A model generated the notes under the pieces. The model was not told the DNA's origin. It did no database searches and worked only from the letters and a program-made list of their open reading frames with translations. A stretch of DNA of 64,000 bases from the NCBI GenBank assembly GCA_965248995.1, contig CBDFKY010000014.1:62001-126000 (forward strand), given 5' to 3'. The DNA comes from CBDFKY01 sp965248995. GTDB lineage: Bacteria; Pseudomonadota; Alphaproteobacteria; Rickettsiales; UBA998. The stretch's first letter is position 1. Every line of letters begins with the position of its first letter. Below are positions 1 to 9,203 of the stretch, in pieces. The position numbers and the translations under genes were made by a program.

Positions 1-1280
1 ATTTCCGGATGGGCCCGCAGGTTCGCCGCTGCTTCCTGCACTTCGGTAAGGGACTGGAATTTGTGCCCGCCGCGATTGAGCCGCACCAGCGCCTGATAGG
101 CTTCTTTTTTAGCGCGCGCATCCATTTTATCCTGATATGCCAGCATGGCGGGATCACGGACCGCCATGCCCTTTTCGTAATACACGGCCGCCAGATCGTT
201 ATCCTCCGGCGTGTTCTGGATCTGCAGGAACCGCATGACGCGGTAATTCTGGGTGGGGTCTTCCGCCACGGCCCTGTCGAACCACGCCGCCGCGACCTTC
301 AGGTCCCTTTCCACCCCGTGACCGACGGCATACGCCTTGCCGAGATTGATCCGCACATGCACGGCGGGCTGATGGACGCGCACCCGCAGGGCCTCCTCGC
401 GCTTCCACCATCCGACCTCCTTCACCGGATCGGGACGGAGCCAGCCGCCCTCCGCATAGGCGAGGCTGAGCAGCCGCGCCGCGCCCGCATTGCCCGCATC
501 CGCCAGATGGGTGTAATATTTGAGGGCTTTGTTATGATCCGGCGCGACGCCGTTACCGGTCCGGTAAAACTCGGCGAGCGGCCAGTACGCCCCCTGATCG
601 CCGAGGAGAATGGCCTGTTCGTAATGCCGCACTGCCAGTACCGGGTTATACTGACCGGCGTTCGGGTTGGCATAGATCTCCCCGAGGGAGGCATGGGCGG
701 TCCTGTCGCCGAGCACTAGCGCCTGATTATATTCGGCGATCGCTTCCCGGATCAGGCGAGGCCCGTCCGGGTTATGCTGGAGCACGTAGATCTCGCCGAG
801 CAGCGCCTTGGCCGGCGTATAGCTGAGATAAATGGGTTTCAACAGTCCTACGGCTTCTTCCGGCCGGTTCTGCGCCAGCGCGTAATCCGCCAGGATACGC
901 GTCGCCTGCGGATCCCCGAGTTTGTGCGCAGTATAGAGCAGGTTCAGGCTTTTCGCGTCGAACTGGTTGCCATTCTCGAACCGCAGCACCTTGCCGTATT
1001 CGCGGTAGGCGGCGGAGCGGATGTCGTTCGGGATACCGGGGCGGGCCGCCGCCGTCAGGTCGGTCTTGGCCTTCAGGATATCGGTCGGCGTATAGAAAAT
1101 CCCTTCATTCAGTTCTCGGCTGCCCGGCGTCTCCACCAGCGTAATGCTGTTGTCGAACAGCGGCGTGGTCGTGACGGGGCCCGGCAGGTAGGCGGTAAGC
1201 GTCGCTTCTTCGGCGCAGGCGGATAAAAGCAGCATCAGCCCGGCAGAAACAAGCCATCCGTATCGCCCCTCCCCTGTCAT
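1..1280 (-). CDS. algK: AlgK-like TPR/Sel1 lipoprotein, 3' end beyond window
   Basis: The minus-strand frame opens with ATG at 1280 and stays open to the window edge (about 426 codons seen). It begins with a lipoprotein signal (LMLLLSAC, lipid Cys at residue 22), followed by helical repeats of TPR/Sel1 type with recurring A-x-x-Y-x-x-A patterns. AlgK is the outer-membrane lipoprotein with TPRs that helps assemble the alginate export complex. Divergence from alg8 only about 110 bp away supports that role. The family assignment rests on architecture and context, not on a diagnostic motif, so another TPR lipoprotein of an exopolysaccharide secretin is possible. The C-terminus is not visible. Confidence 0.72.
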   Translation of the reverse strand, partial: MTGEGRYGWLVSAGLMLLLSACAEEATLTAYLPGPVTTTPLFDNSITLVETPGSRELNEGIFYTPTDILKAKTDLTAAARPGIPNDIRSAAYREYGKVLRFENGNQFDAKSLNLLYTAHKLGDPQATRILADYALAQNRPEEAVGLLKPIYLSYTPAKALLGEIYVLQHNPDGPRLIREAIAEYNQALVLGDRTAHASLGEIYANPNAGQYNPVLAVRHYEQAILLGDQGAYWPLAEFYRTGNGVAPDHNKALKYYTHLADAGNAGAARLLSLAYAEGGWLRPDPVKEVGWWKREEALRVRVHQPAVHVRINLGKAYAVGHGVERDLKVAAAWFDRAVAEDPTQNYRVMRFLQIQNTPEDNDLAAVYYEKGMAVRDPAMLAYQDKMDARAKKEAYQALVRLNRGGHKFQSLTEVQEAAANLRAHPE

Positions 1281-1391
1281 ATTAAACCTTACGTTTACCT
1301 TTGTTGCATAGACTTGCCTTATAGCGCGATTCTGGTAGAAGACGCAAGAGCGCTTTGCCGACCTCCTTCTCTCCGATATCATCCTGTTTTC

Positions 1392-2930
1392 ATGCCGAAC
1401 TTCACCACGCTTCCCGCCCACGCCGCCTATCTCCTCCTGCTGCTCGCCACGGCGTGCATGCTGCCGGAAGCAGTATGGGATCCGAACGCGAAAGAATTCA
1501 TGTTCCTTTTCGGCGGCATCGCCGTCTGGCGCTACAGCTGGGGCCTGACCAACCTGGTCCGTTTTTTCATTTATACCAAACATACCTTCCCGCGCTGGCG
1601 GCGCACAGCGGAAGCGATGGGAAAAGAGGGCCTGCCTCCCCACCTCTATCTCTTAGTGACCAGTTTCCGTATCGGTACCGAAACGACCCGCCGCGTGTAT
1701 GAAAGCGTCATCCATGAGGCCATGCATTACCAGCGCACGCACTGCCTGCCGGTGACCATCATCGCTTCCATCGTGGAGCGTTCGGACCAGTTTCTTATCA
1801 AGCAGGTGTTCGTCGCCGCCGCGCCGCTGCCGGACGCGGTGAAACTGGTGTTCGTGCGGATCGCCGGGACCGGCAAGCGGGACGCGCTGGCCTGCGGGTT
1901 CCGTTCCATCTCGTTCGCGAACCCGCCGAAAGGCTCGCTCGCCGCGGTGATCGACGGGGACAGCATGTTGCCAGCCGGTTCGCTCGCCCAGTGCTGTTCG
2001 CTGTTCGCCGTGCTGCCCAAGCTCGGCGCACTGACCACCGATGAAATTTGCGAGGTGGAAGGATCGTGGAAATTCCGCGAATGGTACAATCTGCGTTTCG
2101 CGCAGCGCCATATCTTCATGTCGTCCGTCTCCCTCTCCCGCCGCGTGCTGACCCTGACCGGGCGGATGTCGGTGTTCCGCGCCCATATCCTCTGCGACCC
2201 GGCGTTCATCGAGCGGGTGGAGCTGGATTGGGTGGACCACTGGCGGCTCGGGCGGTTCAAGTTCCTCACCGGTGACGACAAATCCTCCTGGTTCCACGTG
2301 CTCAGCCGCGGCTATGAGATGATCTACGTGCCGGACCTGCAGGTGGTGACCATCGAGAGCCCGCCCGATCCCAGCTTCATCAAAAGCTCGATCGTCCTGA
2401 TGCGCCGCTGGTTCGGCAACATGCTGCGCACCAACGACCGGGCGATCATGCTGGGCCCGCGCATCACCAACTGGTTTCCGTGGATCAGCATCATCGACCA
2501 GCGCTTTTCCATGTGGACATCGCTGACCGGCGTGACGGCGGCGGTGTTGTCCGCCATCGCCTTTTCGCCGGTGTATTTTCTCTATTACCTGTGGTGGATG
2601 CTGTTCACGCGCTACGTCCTGACCCTCAGCCTGCTGGCCGGACGGAAACGCGTCTCCGCCATCTACCCGTTCTTCATGTATTACAACCAGATGGTCGGCT
2701 CCTTCATGAAAACCTTCGTCCTGTTCCGGCTGGACAAACAGCGCTGGACGCGCCAGAACACGACGCTGAACTTCCACGGCGCCAGTCTCGCCGAAAGCTT
2801 ACGCCGCCTCGGCTCCGTCTATATGAACATCTTCGCCTACGGCCTGTTCATCACGGCGGTGGCGACGGCGGGCGGCATCCTTCACCTGCCGGACGTGGGA
2901 TTCTGGATGGCGGAACTTGGCGGCAGGTAA
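1392..2930 (+). CDS. alg8: Alginate polymerase glycosyltransferase Alg8
   Basis: A 512-residue membrane-bound family 2 glycosyltransferase, close to the roughly 490 residues of Pseudomonas Alg8. Alg8 polymerises GDP-mannuronate at the inner membrane together with Alg44. Visible motifs are the IDGDS acid pair, LTGDDKS with the probable catalytic Asp, and MRRWFGN, which matches the (Q/R)xxRW acceptor-site motif. Hydrophobic segments lie at the N-terminus (from about residue 10) and in the C-terminal third. A frame extension to a TTG at 1314 exists, but ATG 1392 gives the usual N-terminus directly before the first membrane segment. It heads a run of plus-strand genes for the same polysaccharide. 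A GT2 for a related acetylated polymer cannot be excluded. Confidence 0.85.
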   Translation: MPNFTTLPAHAAYLLLLLATACMLPEAVWDPNAKEFMFLFGGIAVWRYSWGLTNLVRFFIYTKHTFPRWRRTAEAMGKEGLPPHLYLLVTSFRIGTETTRRVYESVIHEAMHYQRTHCLPVTIIASIVERSDQFLIKQVFVAAAPLPDAVKLVFVRIAGTGKRDALACGFRSISFANPPKGSLAAVIDGDSMLPAGSLAQCCSLFAVLPKLGALTTDEICEVEGSWKFREWYNLRFAQRHIFMSSVSLSRRVLTLTGRMSVFRAHILCDPAFIERVELDWVDHWRLGRFKFLTGDDKSSWFHVLSRGYEMIYVPDLQVVTIESPPDPSFIKSSIVLMRRWFGNMLRTNDRAIMLGPRITNWFPWISIIDQRFSMWTSLTGVTAAVLSAIAFSPVYFLYYLWWMLFTRYVLTLSLLAGRKRVSAIYPFFMYYNQMVGSFMKTFVLFRLDKQRWTRQNTTLNFHGASLAESLRRLGSVYMNIFAYGLFITAVATAGGILHLPDVGFWMAELGGR

Positions 2931-2984
2931 GAGTGTACAAGAAATATATGAAAAAGTAATTTTTACGAGTATAGGATTCCCTCC

Positions 2985-3836
2985 ATGACCAACCCCATCC
3001 GGCCCATCACCCATGAAGCGGAAGTGCAGCGCCAGCACGTGCGGCTGCAGCTGCCGCTCAGTATCCTGATCCGGGGCATCGCCTCGGAAGTGCTGGACTG
3101 GTCGAACAGCGGCCTGGCGTTCGCGACCGCGCCGTACCGCGTGCAGCAGATCACTTTCACGGCGGGCGATACGCTGGATGCGACGCTGGTGTTCGCGTTC
3201 GGGGGATTCACCCTGCATGTGCCGGTGCTGTGCGAAGTCCGCCACCTCAATTCCGACGCATCGCGCATCGGCTGCCGTTTCCACGGGATGAACGAGCGCA
3301 ACCTCTCCATCATGCAGTATCTGGTCAGCGCCTATATCGGCGGCGACCTGGTGCAGGTGGGGGACCTGCTGGACGTGGCGGCGCGCAATAATTTCACCAC
3401 GCCGCGCACTCCGCCGTCCCAGTCGACGCTTTCGCCGGGCGAGCGGCAGAAGCTTCAGTTGAAACGCACTATGTACAAAAGCGCCATCGCGCTCGCCAGT
3501 ATCCTGCTGCTGTTTTACTGCCTGTTTTCGATTTTCGAGCGGATGTACGTGGTCCACGCGACGCTGGCGACGGTGTCGCTGACCAACCGCACCAGCGGCA
3601 AGGGCGGGGTGGTGATCGAGGCGCTCATGATGCAGCCGGACGCGGTGCGGGTCGCCAAAGGCATGAAGGCGGTGCTGGGCTTTCCGGGATACGGCCAGTA
3701 TTACACCGGCAAGGTCTATCAGGTGATCCTCGAGGATATCGAGAAAGGACAGGCGAAAGTATTCGTCGTGCCCGAGGAGTCGCTGCCCCCCGAACTGCTG
3801 CACTCACCGGTAGACGTGAAGATCAATGTGTTTTAG
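2985..3836 (+). CDS. alg44: Alg44, PilZ-domain c-di-GMP receptor for alginate polymerisation
   Basis: The 283-residue protein has an N-terminal PilZ domain with both c-di-GMP-binding signatures: RxxxR at Arg16-Arg20 (RQHVR) and DxSxxG at Asp38-Gly43 (DWSNSG). A single transmembrane helix follows at about residues 164-185, then a periplasmic domain resembling membrane-fusion proteins. This is the layout of Alg44, which activates Alg8 when c-di-GMP is bound. It lies 54 bp after alg8 in the same direction. The intact binding residues imply that polymer synthesis here is under c-di-GMP control. The EAL-domain protein at 49.7 kb is a possible but unproven contributor to that pool. Confidence 0.87.
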   Translation: MTNPIRPITHEAEVQRQHVRLQLPLSILIRGIASEVLDWSNSGLAFATAPYRVQQITFTAGDTLDATLVFAFGGFTLHVPVLCEVRHLNSDASRIGCRFHGMNERNLSIMQYLVSAYIGGDLVQVGDLLDVAARNNFTTPRTPPSQSTLSPGERQKLQLKRTMYKSAIALASILLLFYCLFSIFERMYVVHATLATVSLTNRTSGKGGVVIEALMMQPDAVRVAKGMKAVLGFPGYGQYYTGKVYQVILEDIEKGQAKVFVVPEESLPPELLHSPVDVKINVF

Positions 3837-3845
3837 GTTCATGAA

Positions 3846-6035
3846 ATGATGCGTATGATAAAAAAACTATCGGTTGTCATCCTGAACGCGGTGAAGGATC
3901 TGCTGCGGTTCAATGTCCGGGAGAGATCCTTCACCGCGTTCAGGATAACGACCGCGATCACCGGAACGCTTATCGGCTTCATGGCGGGTGCGCATGCCAC
4001 GGCCACGGATACCCCTCCTGCCACACCCATTCCTTTAAGCGGCATCGAGCAGCAGTGGCTGGCGGCGGAGGCATCTCCTTCGTTCGACGCGTGGCACGCG
4101 CTGTATAACGGAATAGTGGCGGGTCAGGCGTTACCGGGCGGCATCACGTCGGACATGCTGGTGCTCAACATGATCTATGCGGCGCTGAACCATAAGGATT
4201 ACGCGCTGGCTGAAGAAACGCTGGAGGCGCTGCAGGACAAAACGACCGCCATCTTCTCACGGCTCTATATCCTGCGGATGCAGGGAGTGGCGGAAAAGTC
4301 CCCCGCGATTCAGGAAGCCATGCTGAAACTGCAGTCGAAAGCCGCAGAGTTACTGACTGGCAACCGCCTGGCGGACTGGAACGCGGCGCTGGCGACGGCG
4401 CTTCTCGACAGCACCGCGAACCGCGAACCGCCCGCCGCCGTCCTTACGTTACTGGAAAACCAGACCGTTCCACGCCACCGCGCCTACCTGATGCATCGTA
4501 TCGCCCTGCTGAGAGCCGGTATCGCCGAGAAAAGCTCGGAAACGCTCTCCCTGAACGTGGCGGCGGTGGAAACGGCGCTTAACTCCGGCAGACTGGACGA
4601 GGCGTACCGCCTGCTCTCCATCGCGGCGCTCAGCAAGAAGAATACGCAGCGCAACGCCGCCCTGCAGAAACTGCACGACGCGGCGGTCGCCGACGGAAAA
4701 CACCCGGCGCTGGCCCTTCCCTCCTTATGGCTGATCGACCGGGACAACGTGCAGACGAAAGCGCTGATGAACTATATGGAGACCCTCGCCACAAAAGGCG
4801 ATATCGCCGGTGCCGCGAAGATCGCCGACACGCAGAGCGCCGGAGCGGACCGGGCGCAGGCCTACCGCCGCCTGCGCAACCTGTTCAAGAAGCTGGGAAT
4901 GAAGGACTATCGCAAGGAATACGACAAGCGCTACCAGTCCGAACTGGCCGCCATTCACGCGGAACCGCTGAAGCCGGAAAGCACGCCGGCTTATCAGCCG
5001 TTCCGGCACTGGCAGCGCGGAACGATCCTGTTCGACGCAGGCAGTCGCATGGCCGGATTGAAACAGAACGGCCCGGTGAATGCGCTTTGCAAGGCGCAGC
5101 AACCCGGCAAGGCCGGAACTCCGATTGACGGATTCAAGACCACGGGGGCGTATGGTACCGACCACCGGGCGCAAGCCTTCACCTGGCACGTGATGGTGCT
5201 GACCGCCCATGCGCTGGCGGGGGACGCTCAGGCGTCGGCGGAACTGAAAAACACCCTGCTGACCTGGGCCCATGCCAACGCCTTTGAAAACACCGAATCC
5301 ACCCATAACGCGTTCTTCCCGCTGAAACGGCTGCTGCTGCCGGTGATCGTGGCGACGTCGGTACTGGAGCCGACGCTCTCGCCTGCCGAAAACAAGGAAC
5401 TGCGCGACTGGCTGAGCCCGCTGATGGAACGCACCGACATGCTGTTCCACGGCGAAGTGGACCGCAACAACCACCGTTACCTGACCGACGCCTCCCAGAT
5501 GGCGTGGGGCATTTTCCTAGGCGACGCGAAAGGCTACCATAAAGGCATCGCCCGGTTCTACGAAGCGCTCGGCCAGATGCGGCCCGACGGTTCCCTGCCG
5601 CTGGAAACGCGTCGGGGCTCCCGCGCCACCTGGTATATGCGCCAGTCGCTCGCTTCCCTCACCGCCATCGCGCAGATGGCGGCCCTGCAGGGTGACGACC
5701 TGTTCCGCGCCGGCGCCGAGGGCAAAACGCTCTCCTTAATGCTGTCCTACTTCATGTCCGCCGCCGAAAACCCGATGATCATCTTCCCGTTCGCCACCGA
5801 AAACCTGACTCCGGGCTATGACTATAACGTATTCGACCAGGAACACGGCATGCTGACCACCCGCGGGCAGTCCCGCCATTACATGGCGTTCGCGGAACCG
5901 TGGCTGGTGCGGTACAAGGATGGATTCTTCGCGACCCGCCTGCGGCAGTTCATGCGTAATCACGTCACGGGTGCGCGGCCTTATACGGACGAGTTTTCAG
6001 GAGGAAACGCCTCGTGCTACTACGCGACCGAGTAG
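3846..6035 (+). CDS. Alginate lyase-like (PL5) protein with long N-terminal helical region
   Basis: A 729-residue protein about twice the length of AlgL. The C-terminal third (about residues 390-700) matches the PL5 alginate lyase fold, with the NNHRY motif corresponding to the catalytic Asn-His of AlgL, followed by RRGSRATWYMRQSLASL where AlgL has its conserved Arg/Tyr segment. The first 350 residues form helical TPR-like repeats not found in classical AlgL, so this may be a fusion of lyase and scaffold roles. AlgL clears polymer from the periplasm during secretion. The signal-peptide region is interrupted by a palindromic repeat that encodes about residues 11-35. Start ATG 3846 lies 10 bp after alg44. 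Two further ATGs follow closely. Confidence 0.75.
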   Translation: MMRMIKKLSVVILNAVKDLLRFNVRERSFTAFRITTAITGTLIGFMAGAHATATDTPPATPIPLSGIEQQWLAAEASPSFDAWHALYNGIVAGQALPGGITSDMLVLNMIYAALNHKDYALAEETLEALQDKTTAIFSRLYILRMQGVAEKSPAIQEAMLKLQSKAAELLTGNRLADWNAALATALLDSTANREPPAAVLTLLENQTVPRHRAYLMHRIALLRAGIAEKSSETLSLNVAAVETALNSGRLDEAYRLLSIAALSKKNTQRNAALQKLHDAAVADGKHPALALPSLWLIDRDNVQTKALMNYMETLATKGDIAGAAKIADTQSAGADRAQAYRRLRNLFKKLGMKDYRKEYDKRYQSELAAIHAEPLKPESTPAYQPFRHWQRGTILFDAGSRMAGLKQNGPVNALCKAQQPGKAGTPIDGFKTTGAYGTDHRAQAFTWHVMVLTAHALAGDAQASAELKNTLLTWAHANAFENTESTHNAFFPLKRLLLPVIVATSVLEPTLSPAENKELRDWLSPLMERTDMLFHGEVDRNNHRYLTDASQMAWGIFLGDAKGYHKGIARFYEALGQMRPDGSLPLETRRGSRATWYMRQSLASLTAIAQMAALQGDDLFRAGAEGKTLSLMLSYFMSAAENPMIIFPFATENLTPGYDYNVFDQEHGMLTTRGQSRHYMAFAEPWLVRYKDGFFATRLRQFMRNHVTGARPYTDEFSGGNASCYYATE
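3876..3949. repeat. Perfect 26-bp inverted repeat inside a coding N-terminus
   Basis: The arms 3876-3901 and 3924-3949 are exact reverse complements around a 22-bp loop. The arm sequence begins GTCATCCTGAACGCGGTGAA, a type of stem-loop repeat seen dispersed in many bacterial genomes. The element is read through in frame and contributes residues to the signal-peptide region of the alginate-lyase-like protein. Confidence 0.85.
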
Positions 6036-6604
6036 CGTTTAAATGGTTCCTGCTCATCACGGCGCTCTGCTGGAGTGTTACCCCCGCTCTCGCCATCAGC
6101 TTAAGCGAATTTGAGGCGGCGATGAAGGCGGACACCGCAGCCGATGCAAAAGTGGCGGTGGACGCCGTGATCCGGACGGGTTCCCCGGAGTTCATGGTGC
6201 GGGCTAGCCGGGCACTGCCTGAGAAGGAAACGGCGGGACACCCTGACGGGCGGTTCGGCGCTTACCGGCAATCATTGCTGAGACGCGCGTCGCTCGCCCA
6301 TCCGCTGAGTCATGTGCAGCGTTACTGGATCGCGGAGGCACAATATGACCTCGGCATGGAATACGTACAGCTTATCCCGCGCCCGGGTGCGGAGAAAAAC
6401 GCCCGCCTGCTGCTGGAAGCGGCGACTTCGAACGGTCATGACGGCGCACCGGCGGCGCTGGCTTCCCTCATCAAAAGAACGGACCGGGCGCGGGCGGAAA
6501 CCCTGGTCCGCCTTTCCATCGCCCGTGGCGACCCGCTGGCGGAAGAAGCGCTCGACGCCTTGCAGCGTGACTATCCGATGGAAAGAAGCGTCGTGCTGCC
6601 ATGA
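6014..6604 (+). CDS. Small secreted protein of the alginate operon, function unknown
   Basis: A 196-residue protein. The start is GTG 6014, overlapping the previous gene by 22 bp. It is chosen because a strong AGGAGGA site lies at 5999-6005 and because it gives a clean signal peptide ending in TPALA at about residue 27. The mature part is helical, with alternating Ala/Leu-rich segments reminiscent of Sel1 or TPR repeats. Its stop overlaps the start of the next gene (ATGA), indicating translational coupling. It occupies the place where other alginate loci carry accessory periplasmic genes such as algF, but I see no resemblance to AlgF. It is probably a periplasmic partner of polymer export or acetylation. 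Confidence 0.7.
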   Translation: MLLRDRVAFKWFLLITALCWSVTPALAISLSEFEAAMKADTAADAKVAVDAVIRTGSPEFMVRASRALPEKETAGHPDGRFGAYRQSLLRRASLAHPLSHVQRYWIAEAQYDLGMEYVQLIPRPGAEKNARLLLEAATSNGHDGAPAALASLIKRTDRARAETLVRLSIARGDPLAEEALDALQRDYPMERSVVLP

Positions 6605-7722
6605 CGCGGCGTCGAACTGAGAGCGCCTCTCCCCGGCATCCGTTTCTTGCGGCGGCGCTCCTGATAGCGCTGCTCGCCGCGCTCGCCGCAGGTTCGGCGG
6701 CAAGCATCTGGAAAGGCCGCGCCACCCTGCCCTCCGCCGCTTCTCTCAGGGACTACGCGAACGGCCGTTCGGCCCACCGGTGGGAGGAGTGGTTCAACAG
6801 GACGGTGCTATGGCGGCAGGCCACGATCGACCAGTGGGGAGCCTTGCGGTATGCCTTCTTTCACGCCGGCAATAAAGGGGTGGTGCCGGGAAAGGACGGC
6901 TGGCTGTTTACCGATGAAGAATATGAAACAGGCGTGGAGGATGCGCAGATCCTTGCCGCCAAGCTGGACTGGATCCAGCGTACCGCCGCGTTCCTGCACG
7001 GCCGGGGCAGCCGCCTGATCGTGGTGCCCGTGCCCGCCAAGGCACGGATCTACGGGCAATATCTCGCGAAGGGCAAACCCCTGCCGCAGGCGCTTGAGGG
7101 AGGATACGACGCGTTTACGGATGCGGTGCGCGCCAGCAGGATCGACGTGGTGGACCTGAAGGCGCCGATGCAGCTTATCGCAGGCACCACGCCGCTTTTT
7201 TTCAAAACGGACACGCACTGGACGCTTGCCGGAGCCCGTCTGGCGGCTCGCACCATCGCCGCGTATTTAAGTGAGCTGGATTATCCGCATCTTGGCAGTA
7301 CCATCGCCTGCGGCGGCCCGGCCGAATCGTTCGACGGAGACCTGATGCGTTTCGTGCCGACCGGATTCTGGCGGCCCCGGCTCGGACTTCAGCGGGAAAC
7401 TGTCCTTCCCTGCCGCTTCACGCAGGAAATCGCACAAACGGACGGGCAGCAGGCGTTGTTCGGCACACACCCCATCCCGTTCACGCTGGTCGGCACGTCC
7501 TACAGCGCGATTCCACGCTGGCATTTCGCCGACTTCCTGAGGGAGGCGCTGCAGGCGGACGTGCTTAACGTGGCGGACGAGGGGGAAGGACCGTTTGCGC
7601 CGATGCTGGGTTATCTCAAGCAGCTACAGGCGGGAGATTCCGTACCTCCGTTCGTATTGTGGGAGATTCCCGAACGTTATCTCCATAAGCGGTATAACCT
7701 GGATTACAGCGGTATCCGGTAA
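6601..7722 (+). CDS. algJ: AlgJ/AlgX-type SGNH O-acetylation protein
   Basis: A 373-residue protein with an N-terminal membrane anchor or signal (residues 15-34), then an SGNH-hydrolase-like domain of the AlgX/AlgJ family. The catalytic elements seen are FKTDTHWT, giving Asp204 and His206, and GTSYS, giving the nucleophile Ser300. These match the Asp-x-His and Ser residues of AlgX. No C-terminal carbohydrate-binding module is evident, so the length fits AlgJ (about 390 residues) better than AlgX (about 470). It would transfer acetyl groups in the periplasm from the AlgI-supplied pool onto the polymer. It overlaps the upstream gene by 4 bp and sits 1 bp before algI. Confidence 0.82.
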   Translation: MTRRRTESASPRHPFLAAALLIALLAALAAGSAASIWKGRATLPSAASLRDYANGRSAHRWEEWFNRTVLWRQATIDQWGALRYAFFHAGNKGVVPGKDGWLFTDEEYETGVEDAQILAAKLDWIQRTAAFLHGRGSRLIVVPVPAKARIYGQYLAKGKPLPQALEGGYDAFTDAVRASRIDVVDLKAPMQLIAGTTPLFFKTDTHWTLAGARLAARTIAAYLSELDYPHLGSTIACGGPAESFDGDLMRFVPTGFWRPRLGLQRETVLPCRFTQEIAQTDGQQALFGTHPIPFTLVGTSYSAIPRWHFADFLREALQADVLNVADEGEGPFAPMLGYLKQLQAGDSVPPFVLWEIPERYLHKRYNLDYSGIR

Positions 7723-7723
7723 C

Positions 7724-9124
7724 ATGATCTTTTCCTCCCCGCTCTTTCTCTGCATATTTCTACCTTTATTCCTGTGCGTGTACTACGTAAGCGCAGCGCG
7801 CCACCGCTCCCTGATCATCCTGGCCGGAAGCTATGCGTTTTATGCATGGTGGCGGGTTGATTTCACGCTGCTGTTCGCGGGCGTCACCTATGCGACCTAC
7901 CTCGTTTCCCTGAAGGTGCATCGGTTTGAGGGGCGGGCGCGCCTGTGGTGGGTGCGAGCCGGGGTGGCCGGGAATCTGGCGGTGCTGGGTTATTTCAAAT
8001 ATTCTGATTTCGGTCTCCACGCCTGGGCGGAACTGACCGGCAGCACGGGGCGGGGCTGGCAAGTGATCCTGCCGATCGGCATTTCGTTCTACGTGTTCCA
8101 TTGCATCAGTTACCTGGTGGACGTCTACCGGCGGGACGCGTCACCTCCGGAACATTATACCGATTTCGCCGCGTTCACGGCCCTGTTTCCGCATCTGATC
8201 GCCGGTCCCGTACTGCGCTACAAGGACCTCGCCTGGCAGTTCGCCCACCGGACCCATACCCTCGCTAAATTCAACGAGGGATGTTTACGTTTCGCCCTCG
8301 GTTTCACCAAGAAAATCCTGATCGCCGACACGCTCTCGCCCCTGGCCGACCTGGCGTTCGCCACCGCGCATCCGACGGGCGCGGAAGCGTGGCTCGGACT
8401 TTTCGCCTATACCGCGCAGCTGTATTTCGATTTTTCCGGGTACAGCGACATGGCGGTGGGGCTGGCATTGATGATGGGGTTCCGTTTCATCGAGAATTTC
8501 AACGCGCCGTATACCAGCCGCAGCATCACGGAATTCTGGCGGCGCTGGCATATCAGCCTGTCGACATGGCTGCGGGATTATCTCTACGTTCCCCTTGGCG
8601 GCAATCGCAAAGGGCGGATGCGGACCTACCTCAACCTGTTCCTTACCATGCTGCTCGGCGGCCTGTGGCACGGGGCGGGGTGGAATTTCCTGTTCTGGGG
8701 AGCGTGGCACGGAATGTTCCTGGCGCTGGAGCGGCTGCTCGGCGGTAAGGACCGCGAACCTTATCCCCGCCTCGTCGCCTGGCCGCTGACCACGTTACTG
8801 GTGATGATCGGCTGGGTCGCGTTCCGCGCCCCGACGATGGGCGTGGCCCTGCAGTTCTGGCACGCCCTGTTTTTCGATCGTCATTTCTTTCTGTCCGATA
8901 CGTTCGTCTGGCAAGTGGACGGAATGCAGCTCACCGCACTCGCCCTCGCGATCCTGTGGGCGGGCGTCCTCCCCCATTTCCGGCGGCGGACGCTGCTCGG
9001 CGTCACGGACTGGGCGGCGCGGGCGGGAATATTCACGCAGGCAAGCGTAATGGCGCTGTTCCTGCTGGCGATCATCAAAATGACCTCGCAGTCCTATTCG
9101 CCGTTTCTTTACTTCCAGTTTTAA
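7724..9124 (+). CDS. algI: AlgI, MBOAT-family polysaccharide O-acetyltransferase
   Basis: A 466-residue polytopic membrane protein beginning MIFSSPLF, the typical AlgI N-terminus. The MBOAT signature LLGGLWHGAGWNFLFWGAWH contains the conserved catalytic His. YLYVPLGGNRKG and FWRRWHISLSTWLRDY are further family blocks. AlgI moves acetyl groups across the inner membrane for AlgJ/AlgX/AlgF. ATG 7724 follows the algJ stop by one base, so the frame extension upstream to 7595 is rejected. Related MBOAT proteins acetylate other polymers, but the alg8-alg44 context points to alginate or a close relative. It is the last gene of the plus-strand operon. Confidence 0.88.
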   Translation: MIFSSPLFLCIFLPLFLCVYYVSAARHRSLIILAGSYAFYAWWRVDFTLLFAGVTYATYLVSLKVHRFEGRARLWWVRAGVAGNLAVLGYFKYSDFGLHAWAELTGSTGRGWQVILPIGISFYVFHCISYLVDVYRRDASPPEHYTDFAAFTALFPHLIAGPVLRYKDLAWQFAHRTHTLAKFNEGCLRFALGFTKKILIADTLSPLADLAFATAHPTGAEAWLGLFAYTAQLYFDFSGYSDMAVGLALMMGFRFIENFNAPYTSRSITEFWRRWHISLSTWLRDYLYVPLGGNRKGRMRTYLNLFLTMLLGGLWHGAGWNFLFWGAWHGMFLALERLLGGKDREPYPRLVAWPLTTLLVMIGWVAFRAPTMGVALQFWHALFFDRHFFLSDTFVWQVDGMQLTALALAILWAGVLPHFRRRTLLGVTDWAARAGIFTQASVMALFLLAIIKMTSQSYSPFLYFQF

Positions 9125-9130
9125 ATTTCC

Positions 9131-9158
9131 GACCATTGCGGCCCGACCATTGCGGCCC
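9131..9158. repeat. Perfect 14-bp tandem duplication
   Basis: GACCATTGCGGCCC occurs twice head to tail at 9131-9144 and 9145-9158, between algI and the metallophosphoesterase gene. It is probably a replication-slippage duplication. No function is evident. Confidence 0.8.
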
Positions 9159-9203
9159 AAGCAAAAACAGGCTATGACTCTGTCTACCTCAGGGATCATA
9201 CGC

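Noticed and set aside
1653..2777. Minus-strand open frame of 374 codons opposite alg8
   Set aside because: Antisense shadow; alg8 on the plus strand has all GT2 motifs.
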